Positions 16,679 through 25,819 of a DNA stretch of 31,996 bases are shown here, piece by piece. Both the position numbers and the translations under genes were made by a program. Position 1 is the first letter of the stretch; every line of letters begins with the position of its first letter. Source of the stretch: Xanthomonas translucens pv. translucens DSM 18974. GTDB taxonomy: Bacteria; Pseudomonadota; Gammaproteobacteria; Xanthomonadales; Xanthomonadaceae. The notes beneath the pieces were generated by a model that saw only the letters and a program-made list of their open reading frames with translations, was not told the DNA's origin and did no database searches. The DNA lies in NCBI RefSeq assembly GCF_000331775.1, contig NZ_CAPJ01000492.1, positions 1-31,996 on the forward strand, given 5' to 3'.

Positions 16679-17724
16679 GCGGCGAACCGCGTTGCAGCGG
16701 CGATGCGCGCGTGCCCGGTCCGCCGATCAGCGTGCTGCTGTCGACCGAACGGCCGACCGCGACCACCAATCCCTATCTGACCCAGCTGTATGCGGCATTG
16801 CCACAGCAGGTGCAGTTGCACTTCTTCTCGATGCGCGCGGCGCTGCTGTCGCGCTACGACGTGCTGCACGTGCACTGGCCGGAATACATGATGCGGCATC
16901 CCACCGCCGTGGGTACGCTGGCCAAGCAGGCGTGCATGGCGCTGTTGCTGCTGCGGCTCAAGCTCGGCGGCGTGCCGCTGGTGCGCACCCTGCACAACGT
17001 GGCGCCGCACGAGGACAAGGGCTGGCGCGAGCGCCTGCTGCTGCGCTGGACCGACCGCCTGACCGCACGCTGGATCCGCATCAATGCGACCACGCCGGAA
17101 CGCGCGCCGGCCACCGACACCATCCTGCACGGGCACTATCGTGACTGGTACGCGGCGATGCCGCAGCCGCTGCGGGTGCCGGGACGTTTGCTGCATTTCG
17201 GCCTGCTGCGTCCGTACAAAGGCGTGGAAACCCTGGTCGCGACGCTGCAGGCCTTGCCCGATCCGGCACTGAGCCTGCGCATCGCCGGCAATCCGATCAA
17301 TGCGCAGATCCGCGCCGTGGTCGAACAGGCCTGCGCCGCCGATCCGCGGATCAGCGCGCGCCTGCAGTATGTGGAAGACGAAGTGCTGGCGCGCGAGGTC
17401 GCCGAGGCCGAGCTGGTGGTGTTGCCGTATCGGCAGATGCACAACTCCGGCACCTTGCTGTTGGCCTTGTCGCTGGCGCGGCCGGTGCTGGCGCCGTGGA
17501 GCGCGGCCAATGCGGCGATCGCCGAGGAGGTCGGGCCGGGCTGGGTGCTGTTGTACCAGGGCGAGCTGGATGCGGCGCAACTGGCCGATGCGCTGGCGCA
17601 GGCGCAGCGCCTGCCCGCCGACGCGGTGCCGGATCTGTCGCGGCGCGACTGGTGCGCGATCGGCCTGCAGCATTACCGCAGTTATCTGGATGCGCGCGGC
17701 GTACGCAGCGAGGTACGGGCATGA
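16675..17724 (+). CDS. gumI: Xanthan beta-mannosyltransferase GumI
   Basis: Adds the terminal mannose to the lipid-linked intermediate (GT94); 349 aa, the same length as X. campestris GumI. Segments such as YDVLHVHWPEYMMRHP, VPLVRTLHNVAPHEDKGW and the C-terminal LVVLPYRQMHNSGTLLLAL region fit a GT-B glycosyltransferase that associates with the membrane without a TM helix. It overlaps both neighbours by four bases (ATGA), implying tight coupling from gumH through gumJ. Confidence 0.95.
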   Translation: MSGEPRCSGDARVPGPPISVLLSTERPTATTNPYLTQLYAALPQQVQLHFFSMRAALLSRYDVLHVHWPEYMMRHPTAVGTLAKQACMALLLLRLKLGGVPLVRTLHNVAPHEDKGWRERLLLRWTDRLTARWIRINATTPERAPATDTILHGHYRDWYAAMPQPLRVPGRLLHFGLLRPYKGVETLVATLQALPDPALSLRIAGNPINAQIRAVVEQACAADPRISARLQYVEDEVLAREVAEAELVVLPYRQMHNSGTLLLALSLARPVLAPWSAANAAIAEEVGPGWVLLYQGELDAAQLADALAQAQRLPADAVPDLSRRDWCAIGLQHYRSYLDARGVRSEVRA

Positions 17725-19226
17725 GCGCGACCGAAACGCCGGGTTCCGCCACGCCGCCGCAGCGCAGCCTCGGCGCGCGCGCGGCGGGTGGTGCGGCAGT
17801 GACCATGGCCGGGCAGCTGGCGAAGATGGTGGTGCAGTTCGGCGGCATCGTGCTGCTGGCGCGCTTGCTGACGCCCTACGACTACGGCCTGATGGCGATG
17901 GTCACCGCGATCGTCGGCATGGCCGAGATCCTGCGCGACTTCGGCCTGTCCTCGGCCGCTATCCAGGCCAAGCACGTCAGCCGCGAGCAGCGCGACAACC
18001 TGTTCTGGATCAACAGCGGCATCGGCCTGGTGCTGGCGATCGTGGTGTTCCTGTCCTCGTCGTGGATCGCGCACTTCTATCGCGAGCCGGCGCTGCTGGG
18101 CATCTCGCAGGCGCTGGCGGTGACCTTCCTGCTCAACGGCATGACCACCCAGTACCGCGCCCATCTCAGCCGTGGGCTGCGCTTCGGTCAGGTCTCGCTG
18201 AGCGATGTCGGCGCGCAGGTCATGGGCCTGATCGCCGGCGTCGGCGTGGCCCTGGCCGGCTACGGCTATTGGGCGCTGGTGTGGCAGCAGGTGGTGCAGG
18301 CGCTGGTCAACCTGGCCATTGCCGGCGTCTGCGCGCGCTGGCTGCCGCGCGGCTATCGTCGCGACGCGCCGATGCGCGCGTTCCTGAGCTTCGGCTGGAA
18401 CCTGATGGCCGCGCAGCTGCTCGGCTACGCCAGCCGCAACGTCGGCCAGGTGATCATCGGCCACCGTATCGGCGCCGAGGCGCTGGGCCTGTACAACCGC
18501 GCGTTCCAGCTGCTGATGATGCCGCTGAACCAGATCAATGCGCCGGCCACGTCGGTGGCGCTGCCGGTGCTGTCGCAGCTGCAGGACGACCCGCCGCGCT
18601 TCGGCAGCTTCCTGCTGCGCGGGCAGACGGTGATGGTGCACCTGATCGTGGCGCTGTTCTCCTTCGCCTGCGCACTGGCGTTGCCGCTGATCGTGCTGGT
18701 GCTCGGCGAACAATGGCGGCCGGCGGTGCCGCTGTTCCAGGTGCTAACCCTGGGCGGCATCTTCCAGACCGCGTCCTACGCCACCTATTGGGTGTTCCTG
18801 GCGCAGGGCTTGATGCGCCAGCAGCTGGTGTATTCGGTGGTCGGGCGGGTGATGCTGATCGTCTGCATCTTCGCCGGCTCGGTCTGGGGGGTGATGGGCG
18901 TGACCATCGGCTACACGCTGGGCCTGCTGGTGATGTGGCCGCTGTCGGTCATCTGGATCGCCAAGGTGGCGCCGCAGGTGCCGGCCATGGAGTTGTTCAA
19001 CAACGCCCTGCGCGCGATCCTCGGCTATGGCGCTGCAGGCGCGGCGGCGTACTTCGCCGCGCAACAGTGGGGCGGCAGTTCGCTGTGGCAGCAACTGGCG
19101 GTGGGCGGTTTGGCCATGGCGCTGGGCTGCGTGCTGGTGTTCGCGCTGTGGCCGGCATTCCGCCGCGACGTGATGGCGATCCTCAACATGCGCACCCTGT
19201 TGCGCGATGCCAGGGCCAAGCGATGA
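17721..19226 (+). CDS. gumJ: Xanthan repeat-unit flippase GumJ
   Basis: Wzx/PST-family transporter that flips the undecaprenyl-linked pentasaccharide to the periplasm; 501 aa. About twelve hydrophobic segments occur. The MATE-superfamily-like N-terminus ([22 protein letters not shown]) and the loop [20 protein letters not shown] are typical of the WzxC-type subfamily. The ATG overlaps the gumI stop. gumK follows after 52 bases with its own strong AAAGGAG, so this is a weaker coupling point inside the operon. Confidence 0.96.
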   Translation: MSATETPGSATPPQRSLGARAAGGAAVTMAGQLAKMVVQFGGIVLLARLLTPYDYGLMAMVTAIVGMAEILRDFGLSSAAIQAKHVSREQRDNLFWINSGIGLVLAIVVFLSSSWIAHFYREPALLGISQALAVTFLLNGMTTQYRAHLSRGLRFGQVSLSDVGAQVMGLIAGVGVALAGYGYWALVWQQVVQALVNLAIAGVCARWLPRGYRRDAPMRAFLSFGWNLMAAQLLGYASRNVGQVIIGHRIGAEALGLYNRAFQLLMMPLNQINAPATSVALPVLSQLQDDPPRFGSFLLRGQTVMVHLIVALFSFACALALPLIVLVLGEQWRPAVPLFQVLTLGGIFQTASYATYWVFLAQGLMRQQLVYSVVGRVMLIVCIFAGSVWGVMGVTIGYTLGLLVMWPLSVIWIAKVAPQVPAMELFNNALRAILGYGAAGAAAYFAAQQWGGSSLWQQLAVGGLAMALGCVLVFALWPAFRRDVMAILNMRTLLRDARAKR

Positions 19227-19278
19227 CGTGCGCGCAGTCGATTTTCCCCGAACACCCTTCCCGCAAAGGAGCGATGGC

Positions 19279-20466
19279 ATGAGCGATTCTTCCGCGTCGG
19301 CGACGCTCGCTGCGGCACCGGCGGCGGCCCTTGCCGGACGTCCGCCGTGCTACCTGGTGCTGTCCGCGCACGACTACCGCACGCCGCGCCGCGCCAATAT
19401 CCACTTCATCGCCGACGAGCTTGCCAAGCGCGGCACCACGCGCTTCTTCTCGCTTCGCTACAGTTTGCTGTCGCGGCTCAAGGGCGACCTGCGGCTACCG
19501 CTGGACGCCACCGCCAACAGCGTGGTCGAGCACAACGGCGTGGAGTGCTACCTGTGGCGCGCGCCGTTGCACCCGTTCAACACGCGGCGGCGCTGGCTGC
19601 GACCGCTGGAAGACCTGATGTTCAAGCTGTATGCGGCCAAGCCGCCGGCCACACTGCTGCGCTGGATGCGCGAGGCGGACGTGATCGTGTTCGAAAGCGG
19701 CATCGCGGTGGCCTTCATCGAACTGGCGGCACGCATCAACCCGACCGCACGCAAGGTCTACCGCGCTTCCGACGGCCTGAGCACGATCAACGTCGCCGAC
19801 TACATCGAGCGCGAGTTCGCGCGCGTGGCGCCGAGCCTGGACGTGATCGCGCTGGTGTCGCCGGCGATGGCCGAGGAGATTTCCAGCCGCCACAACGTGT
19901 TCCATGTCGGGCATGGGGTGGACCACAACCTGGACACGCTCGGCGATCCGTCGCCGTACGCCGAGGGCATCCATGCGGTGGCGGTCGGCTCGATGCTGTT
20001 CGATCCGGAATTCTTCGTCGTCGCCAGCCGCGCCTTCCCGCAGGTGACTTTCCACGTAATCGGCTCTGGCATGGGCCGCGCGCCGGGCTACGGCGACAAC
20101 GTGGTGGTGTACGGCGAAATGAAGCACGCCGAGACCATCGGCTACATCAAACACGCGCGCTTCGGCATCGCGCCGTATGCCTCCGAGCAGGTGCCGGTGT
20201 ATCTGGCCGACAGCTCAATGAAGCTGCTGCAGTACGATTTCTTCGGCCTGCCGGCGGTGTGCCCGAACGCGGTGGTGGGCAGCTACCAGTCGCGCTTCGG
20301 CTATACGCCGGGCGACGAAGCTTCGATCGTCGCGGCGATCGGGAAAGCGCTGCACGCGCCGCACGTGCGCCACCGCCAATGCCTGAGCTGGTCCGAAACC
20401 ACCGACCGCGTCCTGGATCCGTCGGCGTATCCGGAAACCCGGCTTTTCGCAGGCGATGCCGCCTGA
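19279..20466 (+). CDS. gumK: Xanthan glucuronosyltransferase GumK
   Basis: Transfers glucuronic acid from UDP-GlcA to the alpha-mannose of the lipid-linked trisaccharide (GT70, GT-B fold, peripheral membrane); 395 aa, near the usual 400. AAAGGAG (19265-19271) lies seven bases before the ATG. The Rossmann opening [20 protein letters not shown] and the segment [10 protein letters not shown] are conserved. Asp165 in that segment probably corresponds to the catalytic Asp157 of the X. campestris enzyme (inference by local similarity). The C-terminal half has the donor-binding region [17 protein letters not shown]. Confidence 0.96.
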   Translation: MSDSSASATLAAAPAAALAGRPPCYLVLSAHDYRTPRRANIHFIADELAKRGTTRFFSLRYSLLSRLKGDLRLPLDATANSVVEHNGVECYLWRAPLHPFNTRRRWLRPLEDLMFKLYAAKPPATLLRWMREADVIVFESGIAVAFIELAARINPTARKVYRASDGLSTINVADYIEREFARVAPSLDVIALVSPAMAEEISSRHNVFHVGHGVDHNLDTLGDPSPYAEGIHAVAVGSMLFDPEFFVVASRAFPQVTFHVIGSGMGRAPGYGDNVVVYGEMKHAETIGYIKHARFGIAPYASEQVPVYLADSSMKLLQYDFFGLPAVCPNAVVGSYQSRFGYTPGDEASIVAAIGKALHAPHVRHRQCLSWSETTDRVLDPSAYPETRLFAGDAA

Positions 20467-20520
20467 TCAGGACCGATTCGCCGTCGAGCGCCATGCGCGC
20501 ACCAACAGGAGGGTGTTGCA

Positions 20521-21312
20521 TTGTCCGCATTACAAAAATGGATCGATTACGCTGAGCGCCGCGCCTTGTTCTGGTGGAAGCCGAAGAACGGGGAGATCAA
20601 CGTCGGCGATCACCTGTCCAAGATCATCGTGTCCAACGTGCTGGGGCAGCGCGACCGGACCCTGCTGGACAAGCGCGACAAGCGCAAGCGTCTGATCGCG
20701 ATCGGCTCGGTGCTGCATTTCGCCAGCGATGGCGACACGGTGTGGGGCAGTGGCGTCAACGGCAAGATCCGCGCCGACCGCCATACCTTCCGCACGCTCG
20801 ACGTGCGCGCCGTACGCGGACCCAGGACCCGCGCCTTCCTGTGCGAGCGCGGCCTGGACGTGCCGGAGATCTACGGCGACCCCGGGCTGCTGATGCCGCT
20901 GTTCTTCCCGCGCGAAGCGCTGGCGCCGCCGACCGCGCGGCAGCCGTTCCTGATCGTGCCGCACTTCAACGAGCCGTCGGACAAATATGCGCGCTACAAT
21001 GATCAGCTGGTGCTGCCGAACCGGCAGCCGGCCGGGTTCGTGCGGCAATTGCTGGCCGCGGAACTGGTGATTTCCAGTTCCTTGCACGGGCTGATCCTGG
21101 CCGAAGCCTATGGCGTGCCGTCGGTGTACCTGGACTGGGGCAACGGCGAGGATCGGTTCAAGTACGACGACTACTACCACGGCACCGGGCGCATGCAGTG
21201 GCATGCCGGCCACAGCGTGGAGGAGTGCCTGGCCCTGGGCGGCAATGTCCCATTCGATCTGAATGCCGTGCAGCGCGGCCTGTTGGACAGTTTTCCTCAT
21301 GACCTCTGGTGA
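20521..21312 (+). CDS. gumL: Xanthan ketal pyruvyltransferase GumL (TTG start)
   Basis: Adds a pyruvate ketal from phosphoenolpyruvate to the terminal mannose; 263 aa, as in the family. It starts with TTG at 20521, supported by AGGAGGG (20507-20513) seven bases upstream and the N-terminus (M)SALQKWIDYAERRALFWWK. No ATG fits. The polysaccharide pyruvyl-transferase domain shows NVGDHLSKIIV near the N-terminus and the signature SSSLHGLILAEAYGVPSVYLDW near the C-terminus. gumM begins 14 bases before its stop. Confidence 0.95.
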   Translation: MSALQKWIDYAERRALFWWKPKNGEINVGDHLSKIIVSNVLGQRDRTLLDKRDKRKRLIAIGSVLHFASDGDTVWGSGVNGKIRADRHTFRTLDVRAVRGPRTRAFLCERGLDVPEIYGDPGLLMPLFFPREALAPPTARQPFLIVPHFNEPSDKYARYNDQLVLPNRQPAGFVRQLLAAELVISSSLHGLILAEAYGVPSVYLDWGNGEDRFKYDDYYHGTGRMQWHAGHSVEECLALGGNVPFDLNAVQRGLLDSFPHDLW

Positions 21313-22060
21313 CCCACAAGCCGAACCCCGGGAGGTGATGGCGCTGGGCGGCTATCCGATCCTGCGCACCACCGAAGCGGCGTTCGCCGATGCGCTGTTC
21401 CAGGCGCAGGCGCATGGCGAGCAGCGCCTGGTGTTCTTCGCCAACACCAACTTCGTGGTGCAGTGCCAGGCGCTGCGCGCGCGGCTGCGCGCGCCGGGCG
21501 TGCGCATCGTCAACGACGGCATTGGTATGGACCTGGGCGCGCTGCTGGTGCATGGCCGCCGCTTCGCCGGCAACCTCAATGGCACCGACCTGATTCCGTA
21601 CCTGTGCCGGCACAGCCGGCGGCCGCTGCGCTTCTTCCTGCTGGGCGGGCGTCCGGGCGTGGCCCAGGCCGCTGCGCAGACGCTGCGGCAGACGCTGGGC
21701 CAGGACGTGGTCGGGACCTGCGACGGCTATGCCGAGTTCGCCGCCGCGGGTGCCGCCCTGGCCGGGCGCATCAACGCCAGCGGCGCCGACGTGGTGTTGG
21801 TGGCGTTCGGCAATCCGCTGCAGGAAAGCTGGATCCTCGAGCATGCCGCGCAGCTGGATGCGCGCTTGCTGTTCGGGGTCGGCGCGTTGCTGGATTTCCT
21901 GTCCGGCAACGCCCAGCGCGCGCCATCCTGGGTGCGCCGGCTGCACATGGAGTGGATGTACCGCCTGTTGCGCGAACCGCGACGCCTGCTCAAGCGCTAT
22001 AGCTGGGACCTGCTGGTGTTCTTCGGCGTCTGCCTGCGCCAGGGCCGGCACCTGGGCTAG
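21299..22060 (+). CDS. gumM: Xanthan beta-1,4-glucosyltransferase GumM
   Basis: Adds the second glucose to glucosyl-diphospho-polyprenol, making the cellobiose backbone unit (GT26, WecG/TagA/CpsF family). 253 aa from ATG 21299, which overlaps the gumL end by 14 bases. The ATG at 21338, preceded closely by GGAGG, is an alternative start. The signature FANTNFVVQCQA and VNDGIGMDLGALL includes the conserved Asp73. The C-terminal FGVGALLDFLSG and the basic amphipathic tail (RRLLREPRRLLKRYS-type) serve membrane docking. Last intact gum gene; no clear terminator was seen in the 102-base gap that follows. Confidence 0.95.
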   Translation: MTSGDPQAEPREVMALGGYPILRTTEAAFADALFQAQAHGEQRLVFFANTNFVVQCQALRARLRAPGVRIVNDGIGMDLGALLVHGRRFAGNLNGTDLIPYLCRHSRRPLRFFLLGGRPGVAQAAAQTLRQTLGQDVVGTCDGYAEFAAAGAALAGRINASGADVVLVAFGNPLQESWILEHAAQLDARLLFGVGALLDFLSGNAQRAPSWVRRLHMEWMYRLLREPRRLLKRYSWDLLVFFGVCLRQGRHLG

Positions 22061-22151
22061 GCAGCCGTGGCTAGCCGGTGGCCGCCGGCGCGTATCGATC
22101 GCCGGGACGGCCAACGCGTCGGTGGTCTAGCCCAAGCCCGCCGGCAGGCAT

Positions 22152-22157
22152 TAAAAT
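22152..22157 (+). promoter_or_regulatory. -10 box placed for a leaderless transcript
   Basis: TAAAAT ends five bases before the ATG at 22163, so transcription would start at or beside the start codon. No Shine-Dalgarno is present. This fits a leaderless mRNA, a common class in Xanthomonas. No good -35 was recognised. Confidence 0.5.
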
Positions 22158-22162
22158 GCGCC

Positions 22163-22633
22163 ATGTCTACGAAATCGTCCACTCGCATCGCTACCTTGCT
22201 GCGCGACCTGTCGCTGCTGCCGCACCCGGAAGGCGGGCGCTATGCGCGCGTGCACACCTCTGCGTTGCAGGTTCAACACGGGGGCACCACGCGCCCGGCC
22301 TGCACTGCGATCCGCTTCCTGCTGGTGCGCGGGGAGTGCAGCGATTGGCACCGGATCGATGCCGACGAAACCTGGCAATGGGAGGAGGGCGGTGCGCTGG
22401 ACTTGCTGAGCTTCGATCCGCAGCATGGCCTGCAGCGCTACCGGATGGACGCCAGCGAGCGCGGCGGCCTGCCCGCGGTGGTGATCCGGGCCGGCAGCTG
22501 GCAGGCGGCACGGCCGCTGGACGACTACAGCCTGGTGCGCTGCGTGGTGACGCCAGGCTTCCTGTGGGAACGCTTCGAATTGCTGCCCGCCACCGATCCG
22601 CTGGTCGCATACCTGCCCAAGCTGGCAGGCTGA
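22163..22633 (+). CDS. Cupin_5 (DUF985) family protein
   Basis: 156-aa protein of the DUF985/cupin_5 family, a single beta-barrel cupin of unknown or sugar/nucleotide-related function. The family opening LLRDLSLLPHPEGGRYARVH, the TAIRFLLVRGECSDWHRIDADETWQW core and the end CVVTPGFLWERFELL are clear. The His of DWHRI lies in the cupin pocket. It lies between gumM and the gumN remnant, but its own likely leaderless promoter suggests it is independent of the gum operon. There is no sign that it takes part in xanthan synthesis. Confidence 0.88.
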   Translation: MSTKSSTRIATLLRDLSLLPHPEGGRYARVHTSALQVQHGGTTRPACTAIRFLLVRGECSDWHRIDADETWQWEEGGALDLLSFDPQHGLQRYRMDASERGGLPAVVIRAGSWQAARPLDDYSLVRCVVTPGFLWERFELLPATDPLVAYLPKLAG

Positions 22634-22690
22634 ACATCACTGGCGCCGCGCGATCTGCGGCGTCGCGCCATGTCGCTGGGGAGTGCTGCG

Positions 22691-22930
22691 ATGCCGTTGG
22701 CGAACGCGTTGAGAGGCATCGGGGGCGCTATTGCTGGTGTTGGCGGTACCGTCAGTGGCGCAGGTAGTCGACCTGGATCGGGTGTTAGTGACCGGGCGCC
22801 AGCCAGGCGGCTGTGGCAGGTGCGCCGCGGCGACCACATGCCGTGGATCCTGGGCACGCTGTCGCCGCTGCCCAAAGGCACGCTATCTGGCCCGCGACGC
22901 CAACGTGCAAAAGAGGTGATCGCGCCTTGA
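22691..22930 (+). pseudogene. gumN: gumN remnant (frameshifted 5' fragment)
   Basis: Pieces of a TraB/GumN-family protein can be read across frames. The first is MPLANALRGI from the ATG at 22691. After a shift at the G5 run (22721-22725) comes ALLLVLAVPSVAQVVDLD and RVLVTGRQPG, a signal peptide and mature start. After a second shift near 22800 comes RLWQVRRGDHMPWILGTL and SPLPKG. After further shifts come YLARDANVQK and EVIAP. This reproduces the expected order of a GumN N-terminus (secretion signal, VVVTG-type segment, LWxVxxGxHxxWxLGTLSPLPK). The remaining two thirds of the gene are absent. gumN, gumO and gumP follow gumM in X. campestris; here all are lost apart from this stub. The family call is from memory of the motif. 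Confidence 0.75.
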
Positions 22931-22999
22931 GCGCGCGATGTGCGGCGCGCCGATGGCCCGGCGACGCCACACATGCCGCACCACCAACGCGGATTGCGC

Positions 23000-24913
23000 T
23001 CAGCCGGCCGCGGTGCACGGCGGATTGGCGCCGGCCGCCAGTTGCGGCCAGCGCGCCAGGATCGCCGCGCGGATGCCGGCGGCGTCGATGCCGGCTTCGG
23101 CCAGCAACTGCTCGCGGCTAGCATGGTGCTGGAACGCGTCGGGCAGTCCCAGGTGCAGCAGCGGGCGCAGCACGCCTTCGGCATTGAGCAGTTCGGCCAC
23201 GCCGGCGCCGGCGCCGCCGGCCACCACGTTGTCCTCGATGGTCACGAAGCCATCGTGGCTGCGCGCAAGCTCGAGCAGCAGCGCGCGATCCAGCGGCTTG
23301 ACGAAGCGCATGTTGACCACGCTCAGGCCCAGCTCGCGGCCGACCTGTTCGGCCGCGGCCACGGTCGATCCGAATGCCAGCAGCGCCAGCGTGGCGCCCT
23401 GGACGCGCAGTTGCGCCTTGCCGATCGGCAGCGTGTCCAGGGCGGTGCTGGGCGCCACGCCGGGACCGATGCCGCGCGGATAGCGCACCGCGGCCGGGCC
23501 GGCGTGGCGCAGGCCGGTGCTGAGCATCTGCCGGCACTCGGCTTCGTCGGCCGGGGCCATCAGCACCAGGTGCGGCACGCAGCGCAGGAAGCTCAGGTCC
23601 AGGTTGCCGGCATGGGTGGCGCCGTCGGGGCCGACCACGCCGCCGCGGTCGATCGCGAACAGCACATCGAGCTGCTGCACCGCCACGTCGTGCACCAGCT
23701 GGTCGTAGCCGCGTTGCAGGAAGGTCGAGTAGATCGCCACCACCGGCTTGGCGCCCTGCGTGGCCATGCCCGCCGCCAGCGTCACCGCATGCTGCTCGGC
23801 GATCGCCACGTCGAAGTAGCGCTGCGGGTATTCCTTGCTGAAGCGCACCAGGCCCGAGCCTTCGCGCATTGCCGGGGTGATCGCCAGTAGAGCCGGTTCG
23901 GCCGCGGCCATGTCGCAGATCCAGTCGCCGAACACGTCGGTATAGGTCGTTGCCTTGGCGCCCGGCTTGGACACCAGGCCTTTGCTGGGATCGAACGGGC
24001 CAACCGCGTGGTAGCCGATCTGGTCGCCCTCGGCCAGCTCGTAGCCCTTGCCCTTGGTGGTGATCACGTGCAGCAACTGCGCACCCTTCAACGTCTGCAG
24101 GGTCTTCAGCGCGCCGATCAGCGCCGGCAGGTCGTGGCCGTCGATCGGCCCGGTGTAGTGGAAGCCCATCTCTTCGAACAGCGTGGACGGCACGAACATG
24201 CCTTTCCAGTGCTCCTCCCAGCGGCGCACGAAACGCGCGGTGGGATTGTTCTTCTTGTCGCCGAGGATCTTCTTGCCGCCCTCGCGGATCGCATTGAGGG
24301 TCTTGCTGCCGCTCATCCGGCCAAGCATCTTGGTGACCCCGCCGACCGCTTCGGAGATCGACATGCGGTTGTCGTTGAGGATCACCAGCAGGTTCGGTTC
24401 CGGGTCCATGCCGCCGGCGTGATTCAGTGCCTCGTAGGCCATGCCGGCGGTCATCGCGCCGTCGCCGATCACCGCCACCACCTTGCGCTCGTCGCCGGCG
24501 CGTTGCAGCGCGATGGCCATGCCCAGCGCCGCGGAGATCGAGGTGGAGGAATGACCGACGCCGAAGGTGTCGTACTCGCTCTCCTCGCGCTTGGGAAACG
24601 GCGCCACGCCGCCGGCCTGCTTGACCGAATGGATCTGGTCGCGGCGCCCGGTCAGGATCTTGTGCGGGTAGGTCTGATGGCCGACATCCCACACCAATCG
24701 ATCGACCGGTGTGTCGTACAGATAGTGCAGGGCCACGGTGAGTTCGATCACGCCCAGCCCGGCGCCGAAATGGCCACCGCTCTTGCCGACGCACTCGATC
24801 AGGTAGGCGCGCAGTTCCTCCGCGATCGCCGGCAGCTCCGACTCCTCGAAGCGGCGCAGTTCGGCGGGGATCTGGATGCGCGCAAGGCGCGGATAGCGGG
24901 TGGGGTCGATCAT
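23000..24913 (-). CDS. dxs: 1-deoxy-D-xylulose-5-phosphate synthase
   Basis: First enzyme of the MEP isoprenoid pathway: condenses pyruvate and glyceraldehyde-3-phosphate using thiamine diphosphate. 637 aa, normal length. It has His49 in GHFGAG, His80 in [11 protein letters not shown], and [17 protein letters not shown]. The ThDP/Mg motif spans 150-181 ([16 protein letters not shown]...ILNDN). The transketolase pyrimidine domain has [18 protein letters not shown], and the C-terminal transketolase domain ends the protein. Isoprenoid output also feeds undecaprenyl phosphate, the carrier for xanthan, but the convergent strand argues against co-regulation. dxs also lies close to gum in X. campestris. 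The upstream neighbour on the same strand is the HNH gene. Confidence 0.98.
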   Translation of the reverse strand: MIDPTRYPRLARIQIPAELRRFEESELPAIAEELRAYLIECVGKSGGHFGAGLGVIELTVALHYLYDTPVDRLVWDVGHQTYPHKILTGRRDQIHSVKQAGGVAPFPKREESEYDTFGVGHSSTSISAALGMAIALQRAGDERKVVAVIGDGAMTAGMAYEALNHAGGMDPEPNLLVILNDNRMSISEAVGGVTKMLGRMSGSKTLNAIREGGKKILGDKKNNPTARFVRRWEEHWKGMFVPSTLFEEMGFHYTGPIDGHDLPALIGALKTLQTLKGAQLLHVITTKGKGYELAEGDQIGYHAVGPFDPSKGLVSKPGAKATTYTDVFGDWICDMAAAEPALLAITPAMREGSGLVRFSKEYPQRYFDVAIAEQHAVTLAAGMATQGAKPVVAIYSTFLQRGYDQLVHDVAVQQLDVLFAIDRGGVVGPDGATHAGNLDLSFLRCVPHLVLMAPADEAECRQMLSTGLRHAGPAAVRYPRGIGPGVAPSTALDTLPIGKAQLRVQGATLALLAFGSTVAAAEQVGRELGLSVVNMRFVKPLDRALLLELARSHDGFVTIEDNVVAGGAGAGVAELLNAEGVLRPLLHLGLPDAFQHHASREQLLAEAGIDAAGIRAAILARWPQLAAGANPPCTAAG

Positions 24914-25051
24914 CGGGATTCGGGTTCAGCGGACCGTCCATTTTCCTCCCCATTCCGGGCACGGGCAAGCAACCCGTTCAGTTGCGCACGGGCGCGGGCC
25001 AGGCTGGACGGGAGGTGCGGCAATCCGTCGCAGTGCGCGGCGGCGGGCGGT

Positions 25052-25717
25052 TCAGAGCGACAGCTTGGAGCGCTTGGGCAATTGCGCCTTCAGGAACGAC
25101 ATCTGGTCGGCGAGGATGTTGCGGTTGGACAGGATCAGGTGCTCGATCCAGCTCGGCCGGTACGGCACCGCCAGCAGCGGCATCGAGGCCTGCTGCGGGG
25201 TGCGGTTGCCCTTGCGCGAATTGCAGTGGAAACACGCGGTGACCACGTTCTCCCAGGTGTCGCGGCCGCCCTTGGACACCGGCATGACATGGTCGCGGGT
25301 CAGGTGCGGGCGGCTGAACTGCTGGCCGCAGTACAGGCACAGCTGCGCGTCGCGGGCGAACAGCGCGGTGTTGGTCAAGGTGGGCGTGGGATCGAGTGCA
25401 CGCGAGCGCGCATGGCCGCGCGCGGCGATGATCGGATGCAGGTGCAGCACGCTGCGCTCGCCGCTGGCGCGCGACATGCCGCCATGGATGTGCATGCACG
25501 GCTCGCCCAGGGTCCAGGCCACCGCGCCGCGCGCATACAGGCAGGCGGCCGATTGCCAGTTGATCCAGTCCAGTACCCGGCCATGCGCATCCAGCGACAG
25601 CAGTCGCACCGAAGGCAGATGGGCGTGAACAGAGGGCGGCGGCAACGACGCGTCGCCGGCCGAAGCGGCGAAGGCTCCGGTATCGATCAGACCAAGCGTT
25701 GTTGTGTCTGTCTCCAT
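25052..25717 (-). CDS. HNH endonuclease family protein
   Basis: 221-aa protein with a C-terminal HNH nuclease domain. Cys127-x2-Cys130 and Cys162-x2-Cys165 form the structural zinc site. RDH (Asp142-His143) and Asn157 in GGRDTWENVV make the beta-beta-alpha metal catalytic motif, followed by HCNSRKGNRTP. The first 110 residues are family-specific and unassigned. Stand-alone HNH proteins of this type are common next to housekeeping genes in proteobacteria; the DNA target is unknown, and no methylase or phage gene lies nearby. A promoter (TACACA-N17-TATAAG) ends close to the start codon. Confidence 0.9.
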   Translation of the reverse strand: METDTTTLGLIDTGAFAASAGDASLPPPSVHAHLPSVRLLSLDAHGRVLDWINWQSAACLYARGAVAWTLGEPCMHIHGGMSRASGERSVLHLHPIIAARGHARSRALDPTPTLTNTALFARDAQLCLYCGQQFSRPHLTRDHVMPVSKGGRDTWENVVTACFHCNSRKGNRTPQQASMPLLAVPYRPSWIEHLILSNRNILADQMSFLKAQLPKRSKLSL

Positions 25718-25728
25718 CGGGAAAACAG

Positions 25729-25757
25729 CTTATACCCGATTCTTGACGATTTGTGTA
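25729..25757 (-). promoter_or_regulatory. Promoter of the HNH gene
   Basis: Read on the minus strand: TACACA (25757-25752), a 17-base spacer, then TATAAG (25734-25729). The start site would be about five bases before the ATG at 25717, so the leader is very short or absent. Confidence 0.5.
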
Positions 25758-25777
25758 TCCAAGCAGGACCGATCCGT

Positions 25778-25805
25778 GCGACCGGCGCGTTGCGCCGCCG
25801 GTCGC
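25778..25805 (-). terminator. Stem-loop after the acyl-CoA dehydrogenase gene
   Basis: A perfect 10-bp stem GCGACCGGCG/CGCCGGTCGC with an eight-base loop lies 15 bases downstream of the gene's stop codon. There is no T tract on the minus strand, so it may be an mRNA-stabilising hairpin rather than an intrinsic terminator. Confidence 0.4.
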
Positions 25806-25819
25806 GCAGCGCGCGCTGC

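Noticed and set aside
22163..22633. Cupin gene as a xanthan-modifying enzyme
   Set aside because: DUF985 proteins have no known link to exopolysaccharide, and the gene seems to have its own promoter.
24914..25052. Short minus-strand frame ending in an ATGA overlap with dxs, considered as an xseB-like gene
   Set aside because: It has no ATG/GTG start and no XseB motifs, and the only TTG lacks a ribosome-binding site.
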